Source: an uncultured Phycisphaerales bacterium
GTDB lineage: Bacteria; Planctomycetota; Phycisphaerae; Sedimentisphaerales; Anaerobacaceae
Assembly (NCBI GenBank): GCA_937927975.1
Contig: CALEZT010000228.1
Location: forward strand, 3,487-67,486
Length of the DNA stretch: 64,000 nucleotides
Direction: 5' to 3'
This document shows positions 9,800 through 18,820 of the stretch, one piece after another (position 1 is the first letter of the stretch; each line of letters begins with the position of its first letter). The notes below the pieces were generated by a model. It had not been told where the DNA came from. It made no database searches and was given only the letters and a program-made list of their open reading frames with translations. A program made the translations under genes and the position numbers.

Positions 9800-10936
9800 A
9801 TGAAGTATCGTTCTCGACATGTTCGTTGGATCGTTCTGTTGTCGGCGGTTTCGGTCTGCGCCCTCGGGTGTCGGCCGACGACTTTTCTTGCGAGTGCAGC
9901 CATAAGCCAGAGCGCGCAGTGGCCCGCGCGAGGCGGCGCGCCGGGCCAGTGGACTTTCAGAGGGCTTGACCCGCGCGTGCCTCCGCGGATACGACCGGGC
10001 TCGTACGCCACCGCGACGCACAGCGTGCATTTCGTGGATGCGGGAAATCTGGGGCCTCACAGTTATCGGTTTCTCTGGTCGGAACACAACGGGATCGCCT
10101 ATGCGTGTCGGGCGGGGCACCTGGACATGGCGCATGCGCGCAAAGCCGCGGATTGGACCGGATATCTGGCCGCAGTGACGCTGCGAAATCTGGAAGAGGA
10201 CCGCGATGCCTTTCAGTTTCGCGGGATAGAGCCTTCGGTGTATTCTGTCACATTGGTGTTTCCTCCTGACTGGGATCGCCTGGAGGTGGCCGACCGTGAA
10301 CGGGCGGCGCGCGATGTCTCGCGAGAGCTCGGCCGGTACCTCTCCTTCACCGCGTTGACGTGGCACGAGATTCTCACCTGGTTCGGATATCGACCGAGGC
10401 CGCACGTGTCGGAGTTCCCCTCGGCGTTCTCGTGGGAGGACACCTATTCGAATCTTCTGGGCGTGCATGCCGCCGGGATGGCTCTCGAAGACGAGGATCT
10501 GCCCTTCAGTGAAGCGGTGACAGCGGCTTTCGCCCGACTGATCGAGGAACTGGGCGGTCAGCCGGCGGAAGTGGCCAAACGCGCCGCCCAGTCACAGAGA
10601 GGACGATGGTATTCCAAGAGGTGGTTTTCGACCGTGGTTCACAAAAGGAACTTCGACGTGGGGCTCGATGACGGCTTCGTCACGCCGTGTCTGGTTCCTG
10701 GGGTGGACGTTTGTGAGGGGCAGGTCCCGCTGCCTCTGGCTGTGCCGACCCTGGAAGCCCTGGCCCGCCACGGGTTTTCGGCGCACGTTCAGATCGAACC
10801 GCGAGTCTGGGAGCAGAAGAAGATCCTGGCCGCCCTCGCAGACGGGGGTTGCCCGCCGGCCAAGCGTCTCGATCCGGCGGTTCACTTTCCGTTTCTCCTG
10901 CGGTATTGCCAGAGGCATGCGGACGTAGTGGACTGA
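9800..10936 (+). CDS. Lipoprotein, probably DUF4056 family
   Basis: Exported lipoprotein of 378 aa: a basic N terminus, a hydrophobic stretch, and the lipobox A-L-G-C with Cys24 as the lipid-modified residue. The body contains H-E-I-L-T-W-F-G-Y and a later S-A-F-S-W-E-D-T-Y-S-N-L-L-G segment, which I associate with DUF4056, a family without assigned function. The start at 9800 is the first Met before the signal peptide; an in-frame extension to 9659 has no export logic. A promoter-like sequence lies 36 bases upstream. The gene converges on the secreted protein at 11054, with a strong hairpin between them. Confidence 0.75.
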   Translation: MKYRSRHVRWIVLLSAVSVCALGCRPTTFLASAAISQSAQWPARGGAPGQWTFRGLDPRVPPRIRPGSYATATHSVHFVDAGNLGPHSYRFLWSEHNGIAYACRAGHLDMAHARKAADWTGYLAAVTLRNLEEDRDAFQFRGIEPSVYSVTLVFPPDWDRLEVADRERAARDVSRELGRYLSFTALTWHEILTWFGYRPRPHVSEFPSAFSWEDTYSNLLGVHAAGMALEDEDLPFSEAVTAAFARLIEELGGQPAEVAKRAAQSQRGRWYSKRWFSTVVHKRNFDVGLDDGFVTPCLVPGVDVCEGQVPLPLAVPTLEALARHGFSAHVQIEPRVWEQKKILAALADGGCPPAKRLDPAVHFPFLLRYCQRHADVVD

Positions 10937-10983
10937 CGACCAGTGACTCCGACGGCAACGGCGGACCCGCATTTCGCGAATCC

Positions 10984-11022
10984 AAAAAGAGCGGGGCCCG
11001 CTCCTTATGGAGACGGGCCCCG
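10984..11022 (-). terminator. Rho-independent terminator for the 1008-aa secreted protein
   Basis: Arms CGGGGCCCG (10992-11000) and CGGGCCCCG (11014-11022), extended inside by CTCC/GGAG around a TTAT loop. On the minus strand a T5 tract follows (A5 at 10984-10988 on the plus strand). It may also stop transcripts of the converging lipoprotein gene. Confidence 0.85.
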
Positions 11023-11053
11023 TGAGCTATCCAAAGATCAAGCGACCTCGTTT

Positions 11054-14000
11054 CTACTGAGCTGGATGGCCGAAGCCGATGTCGTCGATGTACAGCTTGC
11101 CGTCGCCGCTCTTGACGGGGTTGGCCTTGCTGCCGACGCTGAGAGACAGCTTCTTGACCGACTTGAGGTTCACCCCTGCCAGACTGCTGAATGGGATCTT
11201 CCACTGGGTCCAGTCGGCTGAGTTGACCGCCGTCGGATGGGCCACTGTGACGGTCTTGCCCGTGCTGTCCTGAAGGGTGAGATACAACCCGTCCGAAGCA
11301 TTTGCGGGCTGCGGATCGTTGCCGATCGCCTGCACCTGCCACGAGGTACCGGCGACATTGCCGGTGATCGCAACTCCCGACATCACCGCCGTCGTCGTCG
11401 CCGCGACGTTGTGGCTGGTCACACATAGACCCACGTATACCGGGTTGCTCATCGCCACCGTAGTCGAAGCGACCGTGCCGTCGGCAGCTTTCAGATCTGT
11501 CCAGGTCGTGCCGTTCGCCGAGTACTGGGCCGTGAAGACATCTCCCTTACGGATCAGCTTGACCCACTGCGGGGCCGTAATGCCCGCCGTGGCGGGAACG
11601 CTGGCTGCCGCGACGGCCGGAGTCGCACGCCACCCCAGCGAAACGCCGCTGCCGAACGACTGGATGAAGTACACGAACTTGGAGTCCTCATCGAGGCTCT
11701 GGCGGATCATGACGCCCGCCTTGGCCCAGACGTTCGTGTTGACCAGGCTCTCGACCTTCACTACGATCGAGCCGTCGCCTGTAAGCGTCTTGAACGCGTA
11801 GCGGAAATCGTCGGCAGTGCCCCAGATGTCGGTGCCCGCCGCGCTCATCGTGATCGTGTCCCCGTTCTGCACGAAGGGGGCCGGCGCGCCACGGACCCAC
11901 AGGCTCAGCGTGTCTGCCTCATTGGTCGTCCAGTTCTGAACCGGGTTGAATTCCCGCTCCGCCTCGCTGTAGAATGGAGCCTCCGCGTTGCGGTACTCGA
12001 ACGGCATCGACTGCTTGCCGCTGCGGACGATGGTCTTCTCGGCGAAGGGAGCGTCGATATAGCCGACGATCGAGCCGCTGGCCCCGGTGGTCATGCCGTC
12101 GATCCAGCTCTCGTAGATTCGGTTGTCATCGTCGTTGTAGCTTTCCATGTCATCGATGACCAGATACTCGCGCGTGGTGAAATTCCAGAGATCGCCTTCC
12201 CACGTAGCAGGCGTCGCTGCTTCGTTGACCTCGACCACCCTCCAATAATACGTGGTCCCCAGAGCCAGGGGGCCTGGATCCAAGCTGTTGTCGGCCAGGG
12301 TCTGGGCGGAGGCGGTTCCATCGCTGACAGTCTGCTCGTCGGTGCCAAAGAACACCTTGTGCGAGGCAGCCTCGCGACCGGCTCTCCAGGACAAGACCGC
12401 GTCGACGTCCACCTCTGTTGCAGCGGAGGCCGGCGCCGGTTCTCTGGGCTGGACCGGGACGTATTGGAATCGGACTTCGCTCAAGCCATACTGGGCGACG
12501 ATACCGCCCCAGTTGCTGTTGATCGTCAGCTTGACGAACTTGGCGACGGCTCCGTCAAAGTCTACTGGCTCGTCGGGCAGATACGTCGCGGCGCCGGGGG
12601 CCCGCGTGAACTCGAAGTCGCCCAACTGGGCCCAGGTCTCGCCGTCCACGGAGTATTCCACGGTTACGTCTTTGGCGCCGAAGCCGAGAATGGACTCGAG
12701 CGCCTGGTTGGAGTTCCAGACCTGCAACTTGTCGAGTTTGTACGCCTTGTCGAACTCGTACCGAATCCACGCCGGTTGCGCCGCGCCGGAGGCGCTGAGC
12801 CACATATGCGTGGGATCGACCGAGTGCTGATTGGCGGGATCGAGACCCAAACCGTTGATCGTGTTCTCCGGAACCATCCCGGGGTTGGAACTCGACGCGG
12901 TAACTACAAGGCTCGTGATCGGATAGGAGACCGGTTCAGCCGTGAACGACCAGATCAAGCCCTTGAATATCTCCGAAGACGGAGCAGCACCGACCTCATC
13001 CACGCGCCAATAGTAGACTTGGCCGTATCGGAGGCGCTGGGCGGGCGTGTAGGTTGTTCCGCTTTGGCCCTGGCTGACCAGCACGCCTTTCGGGTTGGCC
13101 CGGGTTGCGTCGGTAACGTCTGCAAGGGAGGTCCCGAAATACACGTCGTGCGCCGTGGCGCCATCGGCGGCCTTCCAGCTCAGAACTGCGTCGGAAGGCA
13201 CATCAACCGCTTTGTCCTGCGGATTCGGGCTGCTGGCGGTTTCGCCGGACTCGCCGAGCATGTAGCGGACAGCGTTGATGAACATCTTGGCGCCGTCCGG
13301 ATACAAATCATAGTACCCTGCGGTTTCCGAGTTTACGCCGTCCGTTTCGCGACTGCCGGTCAGGAACACCATGCGAGGACCGGCCAACACATCCGTTCCG
13401 GCTCCGTTCGCGTGCGTCACCGTTACCCCGGCCGGCCATTCGGCGATGACCATCGCTCCAACCGGACCGGCGCTGCCAGTAGCGACCGTGGCCAGAACCT
13501 TTCCATTAGCGTTGGCCGCTTCGGTCACGATGGAAATGCCTCGCATCGTCGCCCCGCTGACGGGGTGTTTCATGACGCCGGCATATGGATTCGCCATGGC
13601 GCCTCCAGCCAACTCAACTCCTGCAAAGACCTGATGCGCCGGGTCGACGGCGGTCAGCTTGATGTCGCCCGTGGTGTCCGGGATGGTGTTGCCGGTGGAG
13701 AAGCCCATGCGATTCTGACGGATGACGTAGCCTCCAAGGATCATCATAGGGGCGGTGATCGTGGTGTTCCACGTCGTGGCCGCGGCGTCCTGATAGTTGG
13801 CGCTGCCGACCGAGCGGCTGATGATGACCAGATCCGCGGCGTTGAGCAGGGCCGCGTCGGGGCTGGCTGTCGTGACGTAACGGGTCACAGTGTAGCCGTT
13901 GGCCGCCAGCAGATCCGTGTAGCCCTTGTCGGTGGCCGTGGTGAAGCCGGTCCCGGCGGCGCCGGCCCCGGGCGTGTTGTCGGCCGGATGAAACGAGACC

Positions 14001-14080
14001 CAGACGATGTTGGCCGCCGAGGCGGGCAGGCTCAGGCACAAGCCTATCGCCAAAACCAGAAGAGCAAGTTGTCTGTACAT
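11054..14080 (-). CDS. Large secreted multidomain protein with discoidin and CBM-like domains
   Basis: 1008 aa with a Sec signal peptide (about 1-22, ending A-S-A-A). The N-terminal 23-280 region resembles an alpha/beta ThuA- or flavodoxin-like fold, but I cannot name it. About 290-375 and 545-640 are fibronectin/Ig-like modules of the V-L-S-W-K-A / Y-Y-W-R-V type. About 385-540 is an F5/8 type C (discoidin) domain. The last part opens with V-I-D-D-M-E-S-Y and closes with L-Y-I-D-D-I-G-F, as in one jelly-roll carbohydrate-binding domain, but is interrupted by a DUF1349-like module (W-A-K-A-G-V-M-I-R). No catalytic motif was recognised. Probably cell-surface glycan binding. AGGAGG lies 7 bases before the ATG. 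Confidence 0.82.
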   Translation of the reverse strand: MYRQLALLVLAIGLCLSLPASAANIVWVSFHPADNTPGAGAAGTGFTTATDKGYTDLLAANGYTVTRYVTTASPDAALLNAADLVIISRSVGSANYQDAAATTWNTTITAPMMILGGYVIRQNRMGFSTGNTIPDTTGDIKLTAVDPAHQVFAGVELAGGAMANPYAGVMKHPVSGATMRGISIVTEAANANGKVLATVATGSAGPVGAMVIAEWPAGVTVTHANGAGTDVLAGPRMVFLTGSRETDGVNSETAGYYDLYPDGAKMFINAVRYMLGESGETASSPNPQDKAVDVPSDAVLSWKAADGATAHDVYFGTSLADVTDATRANPKGVLVSQGQSGTTYTPAQRLRYGQVYYWRVDEVGAAPSSEIFKGLIWSFTAEPVSYPITSLVVTASSSNPGMVPENTINGLGLDPANQHSVDPTHMWLSASGAAQPAWIRYEFDKAYKLDKLQVWNSNQALESILGFGAKDVTVEYSVDGETWAQLGDFEFTRAPGAATYLPDEPVDFDGAVAKFVKLTINSNWGGIVAQYGLSEVRFQYVPVQPREPAPASAATEVDVDAVLSWRAGREAASHKVFFGTDEQTVSDGTASAQTLADNSLDPGPLALGTTYYWRVVEVNEAATPATWEGDLWNFTTREYLVIDDMESYNDDDNRIYESWIDGMTTGASGSIVGYIDAPFAEKTIVRSGKQSMPFEYRNAEAPFYSEAEREFNPVQNWTTNEADTLSLWVRGAPAPFVQNGDTITMSAAGTDIWGTADDFRYAFKTLTGDGSIVVKVESLVNTNVWAKAGVMIRQSLDEDSKFVYFIQSFGSGVSLGWRATPAVAAASVPATAGITAPQWVKLIRKGDVFTAQYSANGTTWTDLKAADGTVASTTVAMSNPVYVGLCVTSHNVAATTTAVMSGVAITGNVAGTSWQVQAIGNDPQPANASDGLYLTLQDSTGKTVTVAHPTAVNSADWTQWKIPFSSLAGVNLKSVKKLSLSVGSKANPVKSGDGKLYIDDIGFGHPAQ

Positions 14081-14440
14081 GCCGATCCTCCTTCTACGAG
14101 ATTACTATGAACACACCCGCTGCGACAGCGAGTCTACGCACCAGCCAGGGATCATCGAAGAAGTCCGTGGAGCAGAAAGTCAAGGCGGTCCATCACACTC
14201 CATGTCCCTGCCAATATCCCGAAATATCGGCCATTCATGGGTCGTCATTGACGACCAATTGCCAACAATGCGACGATCTCGTTTTCCACGAGTGCCTCCG
14301 TATTCTCAGTATAGCCGAATCGGTCTGGAATGCCAAGCAGAAATCGCGTCGTCTCTTGATAAGATCGCTTTTCCCGGACGTTGGGAAGCGATATTTCAGT
14401 TCATAGTACCAGACTCGTACGCATTCACAGGGTGATCCTT
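14081..14440. other. 360-base gap with an operator-like palindrome
   Basis: No believable gene. GTCGTCA-T-TGACGAC at 14241-14255 is a perfect 15-base palindrome with a single central base, placed about 160 bases before the start of the secreted-protein gene at 14080. Its size suits a dimeric regulator's operator. Promoter elements for that gene are weak (TAGTAA at about 40 bases upstream). Confidence 0.35.
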
Positions 14441-17400
14441 CTACAGGACCACGACTTTCGTACGGTTCAGGCCGCCGATTTGTTTGTCGCCGGCGCAGTA
14501 GGCCAGGAGGATGCGGTTATCGACGAATGCGATCGCGGTGTAGCAGTACCACCCGTCGGGGTTGTCTTCGAGAACCCGTGAAGGGCTCCAGGTCTTGCCC
14601 TCGTCCTTGCTGACCGCCAGGCACAGAGGGGTGCGGCGGCCCTTGGAATAGGGATGGGCTCCGGAATGGTCGTTCCAGACGCAAACCAGCTCGCCTGTCC
14701 AGGGGATGCGCTCGATGGACGCCGGACTCAGAGGCGAGGCAAGGCTCGATGGGCCGGGCTTCGACCACGTTTCGCCTGCGTCGGAGGAATGGCAGATGTA
14801 CTGGCTTCCGGCGTCGGTGCGAATGAACATCATCAGACGTCCGTCCTTCAGCTCGACCACGCCGGGCTCCTGGAGGGTGACCCGCTGGCCGTCGGGACCA
14901 TATCCTTTGAACGAATCCCTGCTGCGTCGCCAGGTTCTTCCGTTGTCGTCGGAGAGATAGCACATGACGATTGCCGCCCAATCCCTGGGTTTTCCAGGGC
15001 CCTGGTGCCACGCCACCGGAAGGACCAGCCGGCCCGACTGCAATTGCACCACGCGGTCGTTGTTCAGTACGTAGTAGCCCACCTCGTCGGTGATGCAGCA
15101 CTCCGGCTCGCTCCAGGTCTTGCCCTCGTCGGTCGAGAGGCACATCATGGGCCGGCAGTCCTCGTTGGATGTCTTACGCAGGTAGAAGAAGGCGATCTCG
15201 CCGCTGGCCAGACGCAGCAGCGAGACGGACATCACGTTCATGCCGCCTGTTCGATGGACCAGGATCGTGTCCTCGCTCCAGGTCCGCCCGCGATCCGCGG
15301 AAACACGCATGGCCAGGTCGGCCTCCGCCTCATCGCCGCTGCCGCCGGTGAAGCGGGTGTAGATCAGGCACAGACGTCCGTCTTTCAATTCGATGATGTC
15401 CCCCTCGGAATTCCGGGGATTCCCAGGGCCCGGCTCGATCGTCAGCAGCGTCTCGACTTCGAGCGGGATCGCCTGACTCACGGACACGCTCCGATCCTCC
15501 TGAATCTCGATAGTGTCTGTGGTGTTTCCACGTTCCACGAGCACCTTGCGTGTGCTTCCTGTGGGCACGAGCCGGACACCGGTGACTTGGGGCTTGCCGT
15601 CCGCGGCCATCGGTTCCAGGACCGCCGCGAATCGCACGTTTCGTCCCTTCCTGCCGATCATCGTCATGGGCACGCGGTCGGTCACCGAGCCGCCGACGCC
15701 ATCGGCGACGATGACCGTCGTATCCGGTCCGGCGCCCATCGTCAGGTGGACGGGGACCTTTTCATCCTCGAATCGGATGCGGACCGTATCGGTCGTGATG
15801 CCTTGCGTGGCGTTCTGGATATACTCGCTGCCTTGGAACTTGCCCGCCAGAGGCGACGGGTTCTGCGCTGCCTCGCAGACGGCTTTGCGTCCTCGATTGT
15901 GGTAGATCCAATCGAATTGGCGGTCCACATCGCAATGGAGGTCGTCGAGAACGAGCAGATAAGCGTCGGTCATCACGAGCCAGCGGGTGTGACGCACACC
16001 TGGATAGGCCTCGTCGCAACTGGCGGCCACCGCGGTGTAGTTGTCGTTCTCTTTGAAGTGCAGCAGTTTCCCGGTCGCGGGCTGCTGGCTCTTGCCGTCC
16101 ACGATCACGGTGTTATGCGAGATCGTCGCCTTGTACCAGTTGCTGTGGATCGGCAGGCGATAGGCCTGGCTGCGGGCCCGGCCCGGGTCCACGCCCAGTT
16201 CCTCCTGGAAACCATAGAAGACGAAACTGAGCTTGTCGAAGTGGCCGTGGAAACCTCCGTAGGGGCCGAAGGTCATCGCGGCGGTCAAGCCGGCCGGGCC
16301 GTTCGTTCGCAGGATCGCATGGCCGGCGTCCTCGATGAGCCGACTGGCCAGGGCAGGGGGCGTGGCTGTGATGTCGGTCGGCCGTCCCAGAAGGATGCTC
16401 TCGAAGCTCGGCCTGGAACTGAGCAGCGAGAGGATCTCCGGGTCCTTGTATGCGTGATAGGCAGGCTCGAACGAACGACCCACGCCTTTGACCGAGGAGC
16501 CTGTGTCGTCGCCAAAGCGGGGCAGCATGCCGTCGGCCATCGTGTAGTGGATCGGCAGGGTGAACATGGCCTTGAGCCGCCCGTCCGACCACAGATCGAT
16601 GTCCAGCCGTCGGGCGGTCTCGGCAATGTTGATCAGCGCCTGGAGCGTGTAGAAATGGTATCCCCAGGAGTTCTCATACCACATGCCTTCCTTCGAGACG
16701 GAAACCTGCATCTGGTAGAAGAAGCCGTTCTGCGGATCGGTGACGGCTCTCTGAACCCAAGCGGGGTCCCTGAGCAGGGCGCCGCCCCAGATCATCCCGG
16801 CGCTGTGCCAGGTCTGCCAGTTGTTCTTGCCGGTGCGGTTCTTGTCGAGGTTCCGCAGCATGGGCAGGATGAGCTTCTCGCGGATCTTCGTGTGACTTGC
16901 AGCCGAGAGGACGCCGCTGTCGTGGATCAGGTCGTAGGCGGGGCCGATCTCCGTCGAGAGGCAGACCGCCTCGTTGAGGGTCTGTTCGAAGATGTGGCCG
17001 CCCGAACGATTCTTGGGATTCTGCGGGTTGGAGTTGCTGTGGTAGGGATACTGCTCGTATCGCTCGGCATACCCGAGCAGCACCTTGGCTGCGTAGTCGG
17101 CGAATCGCCTGTCGCCGGAGATGGCGTAGGCCCAGGCGGCGGTTCGCATCTGCCTGAGGTTGCGACTGTGCTCGCGGCTGAAAATCACATCGTCATATGG
17201 TGGGCCGGAATAGACCTGCCCGCACTTGGGGCATTGATGGTGCGCGGCGTCGATCGTCTTGAGAGCGATCTCGCATTTGTCGCACTGGTACCACTGATTA
17301 TGTTGCCCGCCGCGAGGGGGGAAATGGAGCGGCTCGTCGATGAACCGTTCGGCCTCCTTCACAGACGCTGCGACGATGTCACGCTCCTGGCCTTGGGTGC

Positions 17401-17593
17401 GATAGGCCTGACGCACGCGCGCGAGTTCCTCTGCTGTGCATGCCAGATAGGGGTGTGTTCGTTCGGGCAGGACCACCTGGATCTGGGGCTGCGCGATGCC
17501 TCGGCCCGCGATCAGAAGGCACAGCAGCGTCGCGGAAGTGGCAGATCGGATGAGGCTTGGGTGATGCGGATTGCATGTGGACATAGCGTTCAT
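14441..17593 (-). CDS. Secreted heparinase II/III-type lyase fused to an Asp-box sialidase
   Basis: 1050 aa with an N-terminal export signal. The first part (about 45-700) is an alginate/heparinase-type polysaccharide lyase: a helical toroid segment, then a beta-rich C-terminal part with G-G-F-H-G-H-F-D-K at about 450. Such enzymes cleave uronic-acid polysaccharides by beta-elimination. A four-cysteine knuckle (C-x2-C ... C-x2-C, about 103-125) sits in the lyase. The second part (about 710-1050) is a six-bladed BNR/sialidase fold with five Asp-boxes of S-x-D-x-G-x-T-W form (about 768, 822, 884, 937, 999). The frame is continuous through the junction. AGGAGG stands 5 bases before the ATG. Substrate is unknown; the pair of activities suggests a sulfated or sialylated acidic glycan. 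Confidence 0.88.
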   Translation of the reverse strand: MNAMSTCNPHHPSLIRSATSATLLCLLIAGRGIAQPQIQVVLPERTHPYLACTAEELARVRQAYRTQGQERDIVAASVKEAERFIDEPLHFPPRGGQHNQWYQCDKCEIALKTIDAAHHQCPKCGQVYSGPPYDDVIFSREHSRNLRQMRTAAWAYAISGDRRFADYAAKVLLGYAERYEQYPYHSNSNPQNPKNRSGGHIFEQTLNEAVCLSTEIGPAYDLIHDSGVLSAASHTKIREKLILPMLRNLDKNRTGKNNWQTWHSAGMIWGGALLRDPAWVQRAVTDPQNGFFYQMQVSVSKEGMWYENSWGYHFYTLQALINIAETARRLDIDLWSDGRLKAMFTLPIHYTMADGMLPRFGDDTGSSVKGVGRSFEPAYHAYKDPEILSLLSSRPSFESILLGRPTDITATPPALASRLIEDAGHAILRTNGPAGLTAAMTFGPYGGFHGHFDKLSFVFYGFQEELGVDPGRARSQAYRLPIHSNWYKATISHNTVIVDGKSQQPATGKLLHFKENDNYTAVAASCDEAYPGVRHTRWLVMTDAYLLVLDDLHCDVDRQFDWIYHNRGRKAVCEAAQNPSPLAGKFQGSEYIQNATQGITTDTVRIRFEDEKVPVHLTMGAGPDTTVIVADGVGGSVTDRVPMTMIGRKGRNVRFAAVLEPMAADGKPQVTGVRLVPTGSTRKVLVERGNTTDTIEIQEDRSVSVSQAIPLEVETLLTIEPGPGNPRNSEGDIIELKDGRLCLIYTRFTGGSGDEAEADLAMRVSADRGRTWSEDTILVHRTGGMNVMSVSLLRLASGEIAFFYLRKTSNEDCRPMMCLSTDEGKTWSEPECCITDEVGYYVLNNDRVVQLQSGRLVLPVAWHQGPGKPRDWAAIVMCYLSDDNGRTWRRSRDSFKGYGPDGQRVTLQEPGVVELKDGRLMMFIRTDAGSQYICHSSDAGETWSKPGPSSLASPLSPASIERIPWTGELVCVWNDHSGAHPYSKGRRTPLCLAVSKDEGKTWSPSRVLEDNPDGWYCYTAIAFVDNRILLAYCAGDKQIGGLNRTKVVVL

Positions 17594-17630
17594 AGGGTCC
17601 TCCTGGATTCACCGTGTTCAGGTTCCCCAC

Positions 17631-17659
17631 AGGATACTCGCCCTTTGGCAATCGATCAA
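17631..17659 (-). promoter_or_regulatory. Promoter for the lyase-sialidase gene
   Basis: On the minus strand TTGATC (17659-17654), 17 bases, TATCCT (17636-17631), 37 bases before the ATG at 17593. Confidence 0.45.
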
Positions 17660-17721
17660 ATCCAATGTCTCAGACAAAGCCAAAGCACAGGTTTTCTCCG
17701 GATTGTGCCGGCCTGAAGCGT

Positions 17722-18798
17722 TCAAGACGTGGACGCAGGCCGGGCGACCGCCCATCGGAATTTGGCCGACGCGCTGCGCGGATTCTCGCGAACCTCACGG
17801 CTGCCTGGGACGACGACCTCTCGGGCGGTCGATTCGTAGACCCCGGCCCGGTATCCGTCGCGAAAGGCGTGCTTGACGAGGCGGTCCTCGCCGCTGTGGA
17901 AGCTGATGATGCCGATTCGCCCGCCCGGCTTCAGGCATTGAGGGGCCTTCAGGAGAAACGCTTTGAGTGCGTTCATCTCGTCGTTGACCAGGATCCGCAG
18001 GGTCTGAAAAGTGCGGGCGGCAGGGTGCAGAGAGCCGAGTTTGTCCCGCTGTCGCCGCCAGGTCTCCGGGGTCAACCGCTTGGCGTCGAAGACCAGTTGC
18101 ACGAGTTGAGAGGTATGCGTGAGGGGCGTCTTGGCCCTGGTCTCGACGATCCGGCGGGCGATCTTTTCGGCGTCAGGTTCGTCGGCCAACTCGACGAGAG
18201 TTTTAACCAAATTCTGCTCGGAGAGCGTCCGCAACAGATCGGCGCCGGTCCGCTGGAGGCGGTCGTCCATTCGCATGTCGAGCGGACCCTCGTGTTTGTA
18301 GCTGAGCCCTCGCTCGGGGTTGTCGATCTGCATGCTGGATACCCCGAGATCCGCGAAGATCACATCGACGCCCGCGAGGTTCTCCTTTTGCACCACCTTG
18401 GCGATCCCGGCGAAGTTGCTGCGATGGCAACTCACGGTCGCTCCGCCCTCGGAAAGCCGCTTGAAGGTGCGCTCCAGTTCGACCCCGTCGATGTCCAGAG
18501 CGATCAATCTGCCGGTGGGACCGATTCGCCTGAGGAACTCGGACGCATGGCCGCCGTAGCCGAGCGTGCAATCGACGACGATCTCGCCGGGGGCGGGCCG
18601 GAGGAACTCCATGACCTCTTCAACGAGGATGGGGATGTGCGTGCCCGCAGGCGTGTTGCCTTTGGCTCGCAGGTGAGTCTCCATCTCGGGATACGCCTGG
18701 AGGTTGTGCTCTTTATATTTCTCCGCGTAGTTCCTCGGATGGGTGCCGCTGTATCGCGGTCGCCGAGTCCGCTTATGTGATGGATCGGGGGTCGTCAT
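17722..18798 (-). CDS. rsmH: 16S rRNA (cytosine(1402)-N(4))-methyltransferase RsmH
   Basis: RsmH (MraW) methylates N4 of C1402 in the ribosomal P site using S-adenosylmethionine. The 358-aa product has the SAM-binding motif V-V-D-C-T-L-G-Y-G-G-H-A (about 74-85), F-A-D-L-G-V-S-S and the D-M-R-M-D segment typical of the family. It is about 45 residues longer than E. coli RsmH, the extra part being a basic N-terminal extension. In most bacteria rsmH sits in the division and cell wall cluster; here it is the last gene of a tyrS / endonuclease-phosphatase / rsmH set, 22 bases after its neighbour. Planctomycetes often lack an intact cluster, which fits. Confidence 0.95.
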   Translation of the reverse strand: MTTPDPSHKRTRRPRYSGTHPRNYAEKYKEHNLQAYPEMETHLRAKGNTPAGTHIPILVEEVMEFLRPAPGEIVVDCTLGYGGHASEFLRRIGPTGRLIALDIDGVELERTFKRLSEGGATVSCHRSNFAGIAKVVQKENLAGVDVIFADLGVSSMQIDNPERGLSYKHEGPLDMRMDDRLQRTGADLLRTLSEQNLVKTLVELADEPDAEKIARRIVETRAKTPLTHTSQLVQLVFDAKRLTPETWRRQRDKLGSLHPAARTFQTLRILVNDEMNALKAFLLKAPQCLKPGGRIGIISFHSGEDRLVKHAFRDGYRAGVYESTAREVVVPGSREVRENPRSASAKFRWAVARPASTS

Positions 18799-18820
18799 CC
18801 GTGTTCAGCTCAATACAACC

